From the NCBI RefSeq assembly GCF_000722635.1, contig NZ_JOKH01000005.1, positions 391,646 through 455,645 on the forward strand: a stretch of DNA of 64,000 nt. Reading direction: 5' to 3'. This DNA is from Endozoicomonas numazuensis. GTDB lineage: Bacteria; Pseudomonadota; Gammaproteobacteria; Pseudomonadales; Endozoicomonadaceae. The position numbers and the translations under genes are program-made. Each line of letters starts with the position of its first letter. Position 1 is the stretch's first letter. Below the pieces are notes generated by a model. It was not told the DNA's origin. It saw nothing but the letters and a program-made list of their open reading frames with translations, and did not search any database. This document shows positions 10,597 through 20,653 of the stretch, piece after piece.

Positions 10597-11262
10597 ATGA
10601 TAGAGCAGCCAAACTCCTTGCCCGTACTAGATCTGCAAAAAGGTGATCTCCTGTTTCAACTTCGAAAAGGGGGCGAACTGGAGTGGATCATCAGCAGACT
10701 GTTTGCCGGATACAACGGTATGGCCCTGAATCATGTCGCCATTGCTACGGGTAGAGAGGAGCTGGTTGAAGCGGTCATGCCAAAGGTTCAGAAGATAGCC
10801 CTGACTCAATTTATCGATAAGTCTGTCTGTGATGGGCTGGGTCGTCCCTGTATTCTGGTAGCTCGCCTAAAGTCACCTTGGCAATCGCTGGTTGATGATG
10901 CGTTAGCCTTCACAGACGATCAATTGCATATTCGTTATAACAGTGACTTTTCTCCAGACAGTCAGGCTCACTCAGATATCAGAAGCCGAGCCTGGTATTG
11001 CAGTGCTCTGGTTCTGGAAGCTTTTCGCAAAGCTAATGAGGGAGAGCCTATCTTTCCGGAAACACCCATGGGATTTCGTGATCTGGAAACCGGAGAAATA
11101 TTCCCCTATTGGACAGAGTTTTATCAGAAGATGGGTCAACCTGTTCCTGAAGGTCAGCCGGGTTCTCACCCTGCCCTGCTCTCATGTTCAGATAAACTGG
11201 ATGTCATCAGAGTGATGGGGCAGCTGCCAGCCAGACAAGCTGCAAATGAGCAGCTTGCCTGA
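10597..11262 (+). CDS. YiiX/YebB-like permuted NlpC/P60 hydrolase
   Basis: Predicted circularly permuted papain-like (NlpC/P60 superfamily) hydrolase of the YiiX/YebB/YaeF type. Landmarks: QKGDLLFQLR near residue 15, the His motif NHVAIATG near residue 48, and the nucleophile block WYCSALVLEAF near residue 132. In the permuted family the catalytic Cys lies C-terminal to the His, as here. Length 221, no signal peptide, so cytoplasmic. Substrates of the family are poorly known (amide or lipid-linked bonds). It is convergent with speB. Confidence 0.75.
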   Translation: MIEQPNSLPVLDLQKGDLLFQLRKGGELEWIISRLFAGYNGMALNHVAIATGREELVEAVMPKVQKIALTQFIDKSVCDGLGRPCILVARLKSPWQSLVDDALAFTDDQLHIRYNSDFSPDSQAHSDIRSRAWYCSALVLEAFRKANEGEPIFPETPMGFRDLETGEIFPYWTEFYQKMGQPVPEGQPGSHPALLSCSDKLDVIRVMGQLPARQAANEQLA

Positions 11263-11274
11263 ATGGGAATAATA

Positions 11275-12201
11275 TCAGGTGGTTTTAGATTTGGACGCCT
11301 GTAAATAAAGCATCTCAAGTGCAATGGTGGCGCCTGCTAGAGCCGTAATATCGGCGTGATCGTATGCAGGGGCTACTTCAACTACATCCATCCCGACAAT
11401 ATCCAGCCCTTGAAGACCTCGCAGTAGATGCAAAGCTCTATCAGAGGTTAACCCCCCACAGACCGGTGTTCCGGTGCCTGGCGCATAAGCTGGATCGAGA
11501 CAGTCGATATCAAAGGTCAGATAAATACGACGATCACCTACTGTGTCACGAATTTTTTCGACGATCTCTGCCACAGGAGCACTGTTCACGTAACTGGCAT
11601 CCAGAACATTGAACGGTGTGTTCTTGTGGTCGTAAGTCGTCCGAATACCAATCTGGGTTGAAGCAGAGGCATCGATCAGCCCTTCAATTTGGGCGTGATG
11701 GAACATGGTGCCATGGTCGAACTTTCCGCCCAGATCATAGTCATCGGTATGGGCATCAAAATGAACCAGTGCCAGAGGGCCATAATGCTTGGCGTGTGCT
11801 CTCAACAAAGGCAGACTGATAAAGTGATCCCCCCCCAATGTCAGCATTCGCTTGCCAGCAGATAACAGTTGATCAGCATGCTGGAAAAGGGTATCGCTCA
11901 TATCCTGGGCGTTACCGCATTCAAACACCAGATCGCCGCAGTCCGCTACAGAGAGATGATCCTTCAGATTGAAGAACCAGGGCCAGCGTTTGCCTTCCCA
12001 GGCCAGGTTCACAGAAGCCTTGCGAATGGCTTCCGGACCAAAGCGACTGCCACTGCGACCGGTAGTGGCGAGATCAAAAGGAATACCGGTAATGATCAGG
12101 TCAGCGCTGGACTGAGCAGGATCAAAATCCAGAGGCTGTCGCAGAAAGCCGAAGGCGTTAGCGTAGAGGGAATGGTCTTCCCTTTTTGTCAGCGTAGTCA
12201 T
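11275..12201 (-). CDS. speB: Agmatinase
   Basis: SpeB hydrolyses agmatine to putrescine and urea. The ureohydrolase manganese motifs are intact: GGDHFISLP near residue 125, HFDAHTD near 150 and [18 protein letters not shown] near 230. Length 308 matches E. coli SpeB (306). It is the last gene of the minus-strand operon speE-speA-speD-speB and begins 4 bp after the speD stop, so it uses the agmatine made by SpeA. Confidence 0.95.
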   Translation of the reverse strand: MTTLTKREDHSLYANAFGFLRQPLDFDPAQSSADLIITGIPFDLATTGRSGSRFGPEAIRKASVNLAWEGKRWPWFFNLKDHLSVADCGDLVFECGNAQDMSDTLFQHADQLLSAGKRMLTLGGDHFISLPLLRAHAKHYGPLALVHFDAHTDDYDLGGKFDHGTMFHHAQIEGLIDASASTQIGIRTTYDHKNTPFNVLDASYVNSAPVAEIVEKIRDTVGDRRIYLTFDIDCLDPAYAPGTGTPVCGGLTSDRALHLLRGLQGLDIVGMDVVEVAPAYDHADITALAGATIALEMLYLQASKSKTT

Positions 12202-12205
12202 GATC

Positions 12206-13138
12206 TTATCCTGTCAGTTCCACGGCTTGTACCGAGCGCTGCTCTTTGTGCTGATAATGATTGAAACTCATATCATAACCACACTTGAGAGGCAGAAGGC
12301 ACTCTGTCAGACAACTGAATTCACCATTTTCACGCAGAGGTGCAGGTGCATTAAAGCCAATCAGGTCCCAGCTGCCCGGGCGAAGCGCTTCCAGAAGCTT
12401 TTCCAGAATAGCCGTATCTTCCAGATTCAGGTTGGTTTCAAAGCTCACATAAGAGCTTTCTTCCTGAGGTGTGATATGGAAAGTGGCATAGCGGTCTCCC
12501 TTAATGGCATTCAGGGAGTATCCGAACGGCTCAAATAACCAGTCGCTCAGTTCAAAGCCGGGCAGAATCTCGTCCAGTCTTAGCAGTTTGCGTATACCTT
12601 CAATGGTTTGCCCTTCGCCGCGCAAGTACTGAGCACCTTCACCTTTGATGTGGTACATCAATAATTCGCTGGTTTGATCATTGGCTGCAGGTTGATAAGG
12701 GCGATCCAGATGGAAGATATAATTATGGTGGCTGTCCAGACTACCGAGAAGGAATGCCGTTCCCTTGAGCTCAGACTGAATCCGATCCATATCTTCCTGA
12801 AAAGAAGTTTTCTGCAGATGTGACTGGTATTCATTCTTGCGTTGGAAACTGGCAAACAGAATATGTTCGTCGGCTACGTGTTCCAGAAAATACAGAAAGG
12901 CATCGGCCAGAGTTGTGGTTCCGCAGGTCAGCATCAGAAAGCGGTCTTCCCAGACAAACAGACTGGACTCGGACAGCAGGTAGGCATCGCAATAGTCATT
13001 GCTCAGGGTTGTAAGAATTTCCGCTTGAGCTTTGGCTACTACTCCTGACCAGAATTCTTTACCCCGGCTACGCAGGGAGCCTGCTTCAGCCGCTGTAATG
13101 ACTTCCACTTTTTTTTCAGAGCCTTCGAAGAACATCAC
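12206..13138 (-). CDS. speD: S-adenosylmethionine decarboxylase proenzyme, eukaryotic type
   Basis: AdoMetDC supplies decarboxylated AdoMet for spermidine synthase. This is not the E. coli form: it aligns throughout with the eukaryotic (PF01536) enzyme. Landmarks, with human counterparts from memory: [11 protein letters not shown] near the N-terminus (FFEGTEKLLEV); processing site [10 protein letters not shown], so E57/S58 correspond to human E67/S68, S58 becoming the pyruvoyl group; TCGTT with C72 (C82); FGYSLN with S208 (S229); H221 (H243); YVSFETN. The residue aligned with human E247, a substrate contact, is Q225. Start: GTG 13138 overlaps the speA stop; ATG 13135 one codon later is equally possible. 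Confidence 0.9.
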   Translation of the reverse strand: MMFFEGSEKKVEVITAAEAGSLRSRGKEFWSGVVAKAQAEILTTLSNDYCDAYLLSESSLFVWEDRFLMLTCGTTTLADAFLYFLEHVADEHILFASFQRKNEYQSHLQKTSFQEDMDRIQSELKGTAFLLGSLDSHHNYIFHLDRPYQPAANDQTSELLMYHIKGEGAQYLRGEGQTIEGIRKLLRLDEILPGFELSDWLFEPFGYSLNAIKGDRYATFHITPQEESSYVSFETNLNLEDTAILEKLLEALRPGSWDLIGFNAPAPLRENGEFSCLTECLLPLKCGYDMSFNHYQHKEQRSVQAVELTG

Positions 13139-15111
13139 AGCTCATTTCCTCCCAGGTGTTCAAGGTAGGTGTAGCCCTTCAGGCCCGCTTCCAGCTCTTC
13201 CAACACAGAGGCTCGGCTGGATTCTGGCAGGTACTCTTCCACCAGTTTTTGATAAGTTTGCAGGAAGCTTTCCGGTTTCAGATTCACGTATTTCAGAACA
13301 TCTTCTACGGTATCGCCAGGCTGAAAATCAAACATTTCAATCAACCCGAGATCTGTGACACGCACAGATACCGTATCAGTGTCGCCAAATAGGTTGTGCA
13401 TATCGCCAAGAATTTCCTGATAAGCGCCCACCAGGAAAATTCCGATCATATAAGGTTTGTCCGGGTGCCACTCAGGTACCGGTAGAGTGGTTTCTATGCC
13501 TTGACCCTCAACATACTGATCAATGGTGCCATCGGAATCACAAGTAATATCCAGCATAACCGCGCGTTTTTCCGGTGGACGGTTCAGACCAGACAGTGGC
13601 AGTACCGGGAATACCTGATCAATACCCCAGGCATCAGGCAGAGACTGAAACAGTGAGAAGTTGACGTAAAATTTATCGGCCAGCTTTTCGCTCAGCTCAT
13701 CAATCAGAGGCCTGTGAGAACGATTTTTGTGAGACAGTCTCTTGGACAGTTCGAAGCAGATTCGCAGGTTGATGCATTCTGCCCAGGCTCTCTGCTCCAG
13801 GTCCAGTAAGCCCATTCCAAACTGGGTATGAGCTTCTGAAAGGTCACTCTGGGTGTCATGGAACAGTTCTACCAGTGCTCGTTGTTCAACACCTTTGACC
13901 AGATCTTTCCAGGAGTGCCACATATTATGCAACAGCTGTGGTGAGTCTTTGCTCGGTGCAACAGGCTCTTCTGGCTCATAGCTTTCAACACCCACGACGT
14001 CGGTGATCAGAACCGCATGGTGCGCTGTCAGATTTCTACCGGATTCGGAAATGATTCTTGGAACCGGAATTTTCTGCTCTGCACAGAGGTCTCCCAAGGT
14101 ATAGACGATGTTGTTCGCATATTCCTGAAGACTGTAGTTCATGGAACAGGTGCTCTGGCTACGAGTACCTTCGTAGTCCACAGCCAGGCCGCCACCTACG
14201 TCCAGGCAATGGATAGGTGCACCCAGGCGATACAGCTCCGCGTACACTCTTGCACACTCACTAATGCCCTTGCGGATATCGCGAATATTCGACATCTGGG
14301 AACCCAGATGGAAATGAAGCAGCTGTAGACAGTCGATATTATTGCTGTCTTTGAGCCGCTTGATAACGTTCAGCACTTGGCTGGCAGAAAGACCAAACTT
14401 GGATTTTTCTCCACCACTGGCCTGCCACTTCCCTTTTCCCTGGGAAGCGAGGCGTACACGGAGGCCAAGTCTTGGGGTAACACCTAACTCTTTGGCCTCT
14501 TTCAGAATCATTTCAAGTTCGGTGATCTTTTCCAGAACGATATAGACCTGATGCCCGAGTTTTTCACCGATCAGCGCCAGACGAATGTATTCCCTGTCTT
14601 TGTAACCGTTGCAAACAATTACAGAGCTGGCTCGGCTCGCCATGGCCATTACAGCAAGCAACTCGGGCTTACTGCCACACTCAAGACCCAGTTGGCGATC
14701 CTGTCTGGCAGCCTGACTTTCCAGAATTTCTTCAACGACGGCTCGCTGTTGATTCACCTTGATGGGATAAACCGCCAGGTAATCGTTGCGGTATCCGTAT
14801 TCACCAATGGCCTGATTAAAGGCATCACAAAGCGTATTTACCCGGTCATGCAGAATTTCTGGAAAACGGACCAGTATTGGCAGAGAAGCCCCTTTTCGAA
14901 CCAGCTGGGCCGCAATATTATTCAGGCTGACAGCGGGCCTGCCTTTAGGCAGATAAACGACAGCACCATTGTCATTGATGTCGAAATAACCTTGGCTCCA
15001 ATAGCGGGCATTGTAGGTGGAGCGAGATTCTTCCACGCTCCATCCGCTTTCGATGGGATCTTCTGGTGAGCCTTTAGCGCCTGAAAAGCTGGGTATTACT
15101 GGATTAGTCAT
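13135..15111 (-). CDS. speA: Biosynthetic arginine decarboxylase
   Basis: SpeA decarboxylates arginine to agmatine with PLP. Length 658 equals E. coli SpeA. Seen: the PLP-barrel lysine in YPIKVNQQ near residue 115, the HFHLGSQ block, [12 protein letters not shown] and [11 protein letters not shown] of the group IV decarboxylase barrel, and the C-terminal [16 protein letters not shown]. Its first 8 bp overlap the end of speE and its stop overlaps the speD start, so the four polyamine genes appear translationally coupled. Confidence 0.97.
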   Translation of the reverse strand: MTNPVIPSFSGAKGSPEDPIESGWSVEESRSTYNARYWSQGYFDINDNGAVVYLPKGRPAVSLNNIAAQLVRKGASLPILVRFPEILHDRVNTLCDAFNQAIGEYGYRNDYLAVYPIKVNQQRAVVEEILESQAARQDRQLGLECGSKPELLAVMAMASRASSVIVCNGYKDREYIRLALIGEKLGHQVYIVLEKITELEMILKEAKELGVTPRLGLRVRLASQGKGKWQASGGEKSKFGLSASQVLNVIKRLKDSNNIDCLQLLHFHLGSQMSNIRDIRKGISECARVYAELYRLGAPIHCLDVGGGLAVDYEGTRSQSTCSMNYSLQEYANNIVYTLGDLCAEQKIPVPRIISESGRNLTAHHAVLITDVVGVESYEPEEPVAPSKDSPQLLHNMWHSWKDLVKGVEQRALVELFHDTQSDLSEAHTQFGMGLLDLEQRAWAECINLRICFELSKRLSHKNRSHRPLIDELSEKLADKFYVNFSLFQSLPDAWGIDQVFPVLPLSGLNRPPEKRAVMLDITCDSDGTIDQYVEGQGIETTLPVPEWHPDKPYMIGIFLVGAYQEILGDMHNLFGDTDTVSVRVTDLGLIEMFDFQPGDTVEDVLKYVNLKPESFLQTYQKLVEEYLPESSRASVLEELEAGLKGYTYLEHLGGNEL

Positions 15112-15982
15112 TGACCTTCTGTATCGCCTGTTCTACGTATCTGGGCAGAGCAAAAGCTGCCTTGTGGATAGCGGGAGAGTAGTAACGGGTTTCGATACCG
15201 CAAGCATTGAATCGCTCCGTTACCGTTTCCAGAGACACATTGCGGGCCTCAGGGTTATCTGAACCCCAGGCAAAGGTCATGATTCCACCCACATAAGTCG
15301 GTACTGCGGCACTGTAGAAGTAGCAGTCTTCCATATAGTGGCCAAGACGGCGGGTGGTGGTTTCTACTTCATCCAGTTGCATGAAGCAGACGCCGTTTTG
15401 AGCTACAAAAATACCGCCTTCTTTCAGTAGACGTTTGCAACCTGCGTAGAAGTCAGAGGAAAACAGAACTTCACCGGGACCAATCGGGTCTGTGCAGTCA
15501 GAAATGATGACGTCAAAACGGCTGTCCGGTGTTTTTTTACTGTCGCTGACAAAGTTGATACCGTCGTCGATCACCAGATGGGTGCGAGGATCTTCATAAG
15601 CGCCTGCAGAGTGGTTAGGTAACCACTTTTTGCACATATCGACCACGGCGCCATCGATTTCTACCATGGTGACGTGCTCAACATTCTGGTGCTTCAGCAC
15701 TTCACGCAGAATGCCACCGTCACCGCCACCGATAATCAGCACACGCTTGGCGTTGCCGTGAGTCAGAATAGGCACATGAGTCATCATTTCGTGATAGATG
15801 AACTCGTCTTTTTCAGTCGTTTGTATAACACCATCCAGTGCCATCATACGACCAAACATTTTGTTGTTGAAAATGACCAGATGCTGATGTTCGGTTTTCT
15901 GCTCAAACAGCATTTCATCCACCGAAAAGCTCTGGCCGTAGCCATCATAAAGGGTCTCAAGGTATGTGTTGTCTTTCAGCAT
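15104..15982 (-). CDS. speE: Spermidine synthase
   Basis: SpeE transfers the aminopropyl group of decarboxylated AdoMet to putrescine. Seen: [19 protein letters not shown] near residue 45, the GGGDGG nucleotide loop near 85, DDG near 130 and [10 protein letters not shown] with the catalytic Asp near 155. I placed the start at ATG 15982 because homology to E. coli SpeE begins there (LYDGYGQSF) and a purine-rich Shine-Dalgarno (AGAAGGAAAGG) precedes it; the frame is open 43 codons further upstream. First gene of the polyamine operon. Confidence 0.94.
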   Translation of the reverse strand: MLKDNTYLETLYDGYGQSFSVDEMLFEQKTEHQHLVIFNNKMFGRMMALDGVIQTTEKDEFIYHEMMTHVPILTHGNAKRVLIIGGGDGGILREVLKHQNVEHVTMVEIDGAVVDMCKKWLPNHSAGAYEDPRTHLVIDDGINFVSDSKKTPDSRFDVIISDCTDPIGPGEVLFSSDFYAGCKRLLKEGGIFVAQNGVCFMQLDEVETTTRRLGHYMEDCYFYSAAVPTYVGGIMTFAWGSDNPEARNVSLETVTERFNACGIETRYYSPAIHKAAFALPRYVEQAIQKVND

Positions 15983-16278
15983 GATGCCTTTCCTTCTAAA
16001 ACCGACCTTCCATAACGGGAAGATCCAACCAGCCAGTTGCCAGGACAGGATATAAAGAGTCTGGAAATGATAACCAGCAGTGATCAGAAACCTTTTATAA
16101 AGGTGATTCACTCTGGCGGGAGGCTCGACCCCTGATTACATTCAGGAACAGATATACAGAATCCAGGTGCCCGGAGGGAGAGAATGATGTGCTGAGGCCA
16201 AAGGGCTGGCAGCAGAGTGGCATAGACAGTTTTACGCTATTGGCATTTGTCAATGTTGTGCTCCTAAATCTGTATATA

Positions 16279-16323
16279 CCGTGTGTCTATTGTGGCGGAC
16301 AATGCCGCCCAGTCAGCACACGG
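16279..16323. repeat. Nested palindrome in the speE-opp gap
   Basis: Outer arms CCGTGTG/CACACGG (7 bp, perfect) enclose inner arms GGCGG/CCGCC (5 bp, perfect) around ACAATG. It lies about 300 bp upstream of the speE start in the otherwise featureless stretch 15983-16580. It could be an operator or a leader RNA structure; nothing in the sequence decides. Confidence 0.5.
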
Positions 16324-16580
16324 TTCAGGCCTTGAGAACCATATGTTCCTCAGTTCTTGGGTCGTTTTCAGCCCGATATTGTCTACAGGGAAGATCATTC
16401 GGGCGAGCGTATTTGAGTGCGCGAATTAAACCCTCGAAATGCCCAGATGACAACCCCTGAAGCAGAATTAATCAGGATCATTCAGAGGTGCACTACGGGT
16501 TCGCAGTTTTTGAGTCTTGATGGTCTGGAAAGTTCATTAACACTGCGTCTGGAAGACTGGGAAAGTGATAGAAGGAGGAC

Positions 16581-16606
16581 GCTCATCTGCCGGTAGACAG
16601 ATGAGC
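16581..16606 (-). terminator. Stem-loop after oppF
   Basis: Perfect 9-bp inverted repeat GCTCATCTG/CAGATGAGC with an 8-nt loop, just past the oppF stop. The following minus-strand sequence is pyrimidine-rich but is not a clean T-run, so termination efficiency is uncertain. Confidence 0.5.
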
Positions 16607-16612
16607 TGATGA

Positions 16613-17617
16613 TCAGGCCTTGGGACAGGCGGCAAAATGCTGATCGCCGACATCCATCAGGTAGGGGCGGTTTTGAGCACAGCTGGCTTCTGCTATTGGA
16701 CAACGGGTTCTGAAAACACAGCCACTGGGCGGACTGATGGGAGATGGCAGCTCGCCTTCCAGCAGTTCGATTACCTTGGCTTTTTCCAGTTCAGGGTCAG
16801 GAATAGGAACCGCTGAAAGAAGAGCCTTTGTATAGGGATGACGTGGGTCATCGTACATAGGTTCAGCTTTAGCCGTTTCTACTTCATTACCCAGATACAT
16901 GACCAATACCCGGTCACTGATATGTTTCACCACACTCAGGTCGTGGGCAATGAAAATCAGTGACAATCCCATTTCTTGCTGGAGTTCTTTCAGCAGGTTG
17001 ACCACCTGAGCCTGGATAGACACATCCAGAGCACTCACGGGTTCATCACAAATCACCAGTTTGGGCTTGAGAATCAATGCCCGGGCAATACCAATACGCT
17101 GACACTGACCACCAGAAAACTCATGGGGATAACGGTTGATGACGTTGGGCAATAAGCCTACTTTGGCCATCATTTCACGAACCTTGGAAAGTACCTCGTC
17201 TTTCGACAGCTCTGGATAATAGTTGCGTAGAGGCTCGGCAATAATATCGCCTACGGTCATTCTCGGATTCAATGACGCCAGCGGATCCTGAAAGATCATC
17301 TGGATATCTTTCCGGATATTTCTCATGGCCTTTTCCGACAGCCCGGCAATGTTGCCATCCTGCCAGAGGATTTCACCTTCAGTAGCCTTTACCAGGCCAA
17401 TGATGGAACGGGCCAGGGTGGACTTTCCGCAGCCGGATTCACCCACTACACCGAGAGTTTCTCCTTCGTATAGATCAAAGCTGACACCGTCAACGGCTTT
17501 TAATACCGGGGACTTTTCCCAGGGCCAGCTTCTGGCTTTGTGGATAGGGAAGTGTACCTTGATGTCACGCACTTTCAGAATAGGCTGAGGGCTTTCTATA
17601 GCTGGCTGAGGGCTCAT
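16613..17617 (-). CDS. oppF: Oligopeptide ABC transporter ATPase OppF
   Basis: Second ATPase of the oligopeptide importer. Seen: Walker A GESGCGKST near residue 60, signature FSGGQCQRIGIARAL, Walker B LVICDEPVSALD, the H-loop AHDLSVV and the C-terminal oligopeptide-transporter extension with the cysteine cluster CVFRTRCPIAEASC (about 290-310) typical of OppD/OppF, where it can hold an iron-sulfur cluster. Its start overlaps the oppD stop by 4 bp. Length 334 equals E. coli OppF. Confidence 0.94.
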   Translation of the reverse strand: MSPQPAIESPQPILKVRDIKVHFPIHKARSWPWEKSPVLKAVDGVSFDLYEGETLGVVGESGCGKSTLARSIIGLVKATEGEILWQDGNIAGLSEKAMRNIRKDIQMIFQDPLASLNPRMTVGDIIAEPLRNYYPELSKDEVLSKVREMMAKVGLLPNVINRYPHEFSGGQCQRIGIARALILKPKLVICDEPVSALDVSIQAQVVNLLKELQQEMGLSLIFIAHDLSVVKHISDRVLVMYLGNEVETAKAEPMYDDPRHPYTKALLSAVPIPDPELEKAKVIELLEGELPSPISPPSGCVFRTRCPIAEASCAQNRPYLMDVGDQHFAACPKA

Positions 17618-18594
17618 GCTGCATCCTCCCTGATGTTGTCTGGTGTCCAGAAACAGGCTTTTTGACGAGCGTTACCGAAGTTTTCCAGAGGCGGAGCTTC
17701 CTGACGGCAACGTTGCATGACATGAGGGCAGCGTTCCTGGAAAGGACAGCCCTGTGGCAAATTAAGCAAGTTGGGAGGGTTGCCCGGGATGGTAGGCAGT
17801 ATCTCGCCTCCCGTGTCCAGGCGAGGAATAGCCTCAAGCAAACCTCGGGAGTATGGATGACGAGGATCATAAAAGACCTCGTTGGTGGTGCCATATTCCA
17901 TGGTACGACCCGCGTACATGACCAATACTTTGTCACAGATACCGGCGACGACACCCAGGTCGTGGGTGATCATTATGATGGCCGTGTTGAACTCACTTTT
18001 CAGTTCATTCAGCAACTCCATAATCTGGGCCTGAACGGTTACGTCCAGAGCCGTCGTTGGCTCATCTGCAATCAGCAATTTGGGACGGCACAACAAAGCC
18101 ATAGCGATCATAACCCGCTGGCGCATGCCCCCTGAAAATTCATGGGGATACATGTTCATCCGCTTACGGGCTTCTGGCATTTTAACCGCATCCAGCATCT
18201 TTACAGATTCTTCAAAGGCTTCTTTTTTACTCATACCTTTGTGCAGCTGCAGAACTTCCATCAGCTGAGGCCCTACTTTCATATAGGGGTTCAGTGAGGT
18301 CATGGGGTCCTGGAAGATCATGGAGACCTGCTCTGCCCGGATACGATTCAGCTCGTTTTCACTCAGGCCCAGAATATCCTGGCCTTCAAACTTGGCTGAC
18401 CCCTCAATGATGCCATTTTTTGCCAGCAGCCCCATGAGAGCAAAAGCCGTCTGACTTTTACCCGAGCCGGACTCTCCTACCAGGCCCAGTGTTTCACCGG
18501 CCCTCAGAGAGAAAGTCATATTGTTTACTGCAGTGACATCCCCGTCGGGTGTCGTAAATTTAACCCGAAGGTTATCTACATCTAAAAGATTCAT
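17614..18594 (-). CDS. oppD: Oligopeptide ABC transporter ATPase OppD
   Basis: First ATPase of the importer. Walker A GESGSGKSQ near residue 39, signature FSGGMRQRVMIAMALL, Walker B LLIADEPTTALD and H-loop THDLGVV are intact. A C-terminal cysteine cluster (CPFQERCPHVMQRC, about 285-300) follows. Length 326. It lies 12 bp after oppC and overlaps oppF by 4 bp. Confidence 0.94.
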   Translation of the reverse strand: MNLLDVDNLRVKFTTPDGDVTAVNNMTFSLRAGETLGLVGESGSGKSQTAFALMGLLAKNGIIEGSAKFEGQDILGLSENELNRIRAEQVSMIFQDPMTSLNPYMKVGPQLMEVLQLHKGMSKKEAFEESVKMLDAVKMPEARKRMNMYPHEFSGGMRQRVMIAMALLCRPKLLIADEPTTALDVTVQAQIMELLNELKSEFNTAIIMITHDLGVVAGICDKVLVMYAGRTMEYGTTNEVFYDPRHPYSRGLLEAIPRLDTGGEILPTIPGNPPNLLNLPQGCPFQERCPHVMQRCRQEAPPLENFGNARQKACFWTPDNIREDAA

Positions 18595-18606
18595 ATGGCC
18601 TCCGGA

Positions 18607-19566
18607 TTAGCGATCTTTGGGGTCGAGTGCATCACGCAGCCCGTCACCAATAAAGTTGAAACAGAATAGAGTGACCACCAGGAAGGACGTCGGGAACGCC
18701 AGTTGCCATATGGCCACTTCCATGGAGGTCGCACCTTCATTCACAAGTGCACCCCAGCTGGTCATGGGTTCCTGTACACCCAGCCCCAGGAAGCTCAGGA
18801 ATGATTCAAACAGAATCATGCCCGGTACCAGCAGAGAGGCATAAACGACAACGATACCCAGCAAGTTTGGGATCAGGTGGCGGAAAACAATCTGGGTAGA
18901 GCTGGCGCCACTGATCACAGCCGCTTCGATAAATTCTTTACTTTTCAGACTCAGAGTCTGGCCTCTAACGATACGAGCCATATCCAGCCAGGAGACCGCT
19001 CCAATGGCGATAAAAATCAGCAGGATGGAACGTCCGAAGAAAGTGATCATCAGAATGACCAGAAACATAAAAGGGAAAGACTGAAGAATTTCCAGCGCTC
19101 GCATCATAAGGTTATCAACGCGACCACCCAGAAAGCCTGCCATGGAACCATAGATCGTTCCGATGATGACAGCAACCAGTGCACCCAGTGCTCCTACCAT
19201 GAAAGAGATACGACCACCTTCAAGGGTACGGACAAAGAGATCCCGGCCCAGGTGATCTGTACCAAAGAAATGGCCGGTTTCCATAGAAGGCGGTGCAGCC
19301 ATGTTAGCCCAGTCAATTTCATCGTAAGTAAACTGACTGACCATAGGGCCAAATACAATCAGCAAGGTCACTGCTACCAGAACGACCATGCTGGCGACAG
19401 CTGCCTTATTACTCAGGAAGCGTCGACGGGCATCTGCCCAGAGGCTACGTCCTTCAATCTCCAATCGTTCGTTGGAAAGCTGGTCAGAGAAATTCTCCAC
19501 AGCCTTGTGGCTTTCTTCTTTCACCATTTTATTCACAGTGCCTGTTTTTAACGAGATCGACGCCAT
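18607..19566 (-). CDS. oppC: Oligopeptide ABC transporter permease OppC
   Basis: Inner-membrane permease with an N-terminal cytoplasmic segment, a first membrane helix near residues 55-75, the periplasmic FFGTDHLGRDLF motif near 100 and a BPD-type permease domain with about five more helices. The EAA loop (EAAVISGASSTQIVFRHLIPN) near residue 215 contacts the ATPases. Length 319 is close to E. coli OppC (302) with a longer N-terminus. Confidence 0.93.
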   Translation of the reverse strand: MASISLKTGTVNKMVKEESHKAVENFSDQLSNERLEIEGRSLWADARRRFLSNKAAVASMVVLVAVTLLIVFGPMVSQFTYDEIDWANMAAPPSMETGHFFGTDHLGRDLFVRTLEGGRISFMVGALGALVAVIIGTIYGSMAGFLGGRVDNLMMRALEILQSFPFMFLVILMITFFGRSILLIFIAIGAVSWLDMARIVRGQTLSLKSKEFIEAAVISGASSTQIVFRHLIPNLLGIVVVYASLLVPGMILFESFLSFLGLGVQEPMTSWGALVNEGATSMEVAIWQLAFPTSFLVVTLFCFNFIGDGLRDALDPKDR

Positions 19567-19569
19567 GAT

Positions 19570-20496
19570 TTAACTCCCTACCCTGATTTTTGGATCGATC
19601 AGCCCATAAAGGATATCGACGACAGCGGTGAACAGGATGGTCAGTGATCCAATGATGATAGTCAGTCCCAGTACCAGGGAGTAGTCCCTGTTCAGAGCAC
19701 CGTTAACAAAGTGCTGGCCAATGCCGGGCAGGCCAAACACTGTTTCAATAACAACGGAGCCAGTGATAATGCCTACGAATGCCGGGCCAAGATAAGAAAC
19801 AACGGGCAGCAGCGCAGGCTTCAGGGCGTGTTTGAAAATAATGTGTCGTCTTGGCAGCCCCTTGGCCCGAGCAGTACGGATAAAGTTACTGTTCAGAGTT
19901 TCAATCATACTGGAGCGCATGATACGGGCGACGGCGGCTACATAAAGTATGGCCATGGCGGCAACAGGAAGCACCATGTTCTGCCAGCTGCCATCGTTCC
20001 AGCCACCCGCAGGCAGCCATTTCAGGCTGATGGAAAAAATCAGCACCATCAGCGGAGCAATAACAAAGGAAGGAAGTACAACACCGACCATAGAGAAGGT
20101 CATAACGGTGTAGTCGATCCAGGAATTCTGTCTCAAGGCTGCCAGAGTTCCAAGGCCAACGCCCATTAAAACAGTGACAAGAAATGCCAGCGAGCCAATA
20201 GTAATAGAAACAGGAAAACTCTGGGCAACCAGTTCGTTAACTGTGTAGTCCTTGTACTTGAAAGACGGTCCCAGATCGCCCTGCAGAAGGTCTTTCAGGT
20301 AATAGGCAAATTGTTGCCAGAGTGGCTTGTCGAGGTGATATTTGGCTTCCAGGTTGGCCAGAATTTCCGGTGGCATATTGAAATCACCGGTAAAAGGGCT
20401 GCCTGGCGCCATTTGCATGAGAAAGAACGACAACAGAACGAGAATGAACAGTGTCGGAATGGCAACGCCAATGCGTTTGAGAATAAAAGTAAACAT
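19570..20496 (-). CDS. oppB: Oligopeptide ABC transporter permease OppB
   Basis: Inner-membrane permease, close to E. coli OppB: FILKRIGVAIPTLFILVLLSFF first helix, APGSPFTG, KYHLDKPLWQQ, FKYKDYTVN, and the EAA-like loop RTARAKGLPRRHI. I chose ATG 20496 (308 residues) because homology starts there (MFTFILKR); the frame extends 22 codons further upstream without family similarity. It is 3 bp before oppC. Confidence 0.93.
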   Translation of the reverse strand: MFTFILKRIGVAIPTLFILVLLSFFLMQMAPGSPFTGDFNMPPEILANLEAKYHLDKPLWQQFAYYLKDLLQGDLGPSFKYKDYTVNELVAQSFPVSITIGSLAFLVTVLMGVGLGTLAALRQNSWIDYTVMTFSMVGVVLPSFVIAPLMVLIFSISLKWLPAGGWNDGSWQNMVLPVAAMAILYVAAVARIMRSSMIETLNSNFIRTARAKGLPRRHIIFKHALKPALLPVVSYLGPAFVGIITGSVVIETVFGLPGIGQHFVNGALNRDYSLVLGLTIIIGSLTILFTAVVDILYGLIDPKIRVGS

Positions 20497-20604
20497 AGGT
20501 ACACCGTTAATTAGATGTGTCCCCTCAACAACTCGTTCCCAGGCTTCAGCATGGGAATGCATAACCCTATAAAGTCAGGTTCTGCACTATCGAAGTTCAG
20601 TATG

Positions 20605-20630
20605 GGTTCCCATGCAGGAGCATGGGAACC
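20605..20630 (-). terminator. Intercistronic hairpin between oppA and oppB
   Basis: Perfect 10-bp inverted repeat GGTTCCCATG/CATGGGAACC with a 6-nt loop sits between the oppA stop (20654) and the oppB start (20496). A second, imperfect hairpin (about 20537-20560) follows. Such structures commonly protect the mRNA of the abundant binding protein and lower permease expression; that role is inferred. Confidence 0.55.
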
Positions 20631-20653
20631 AGGGGCTTTCTACACCAGAGGGA

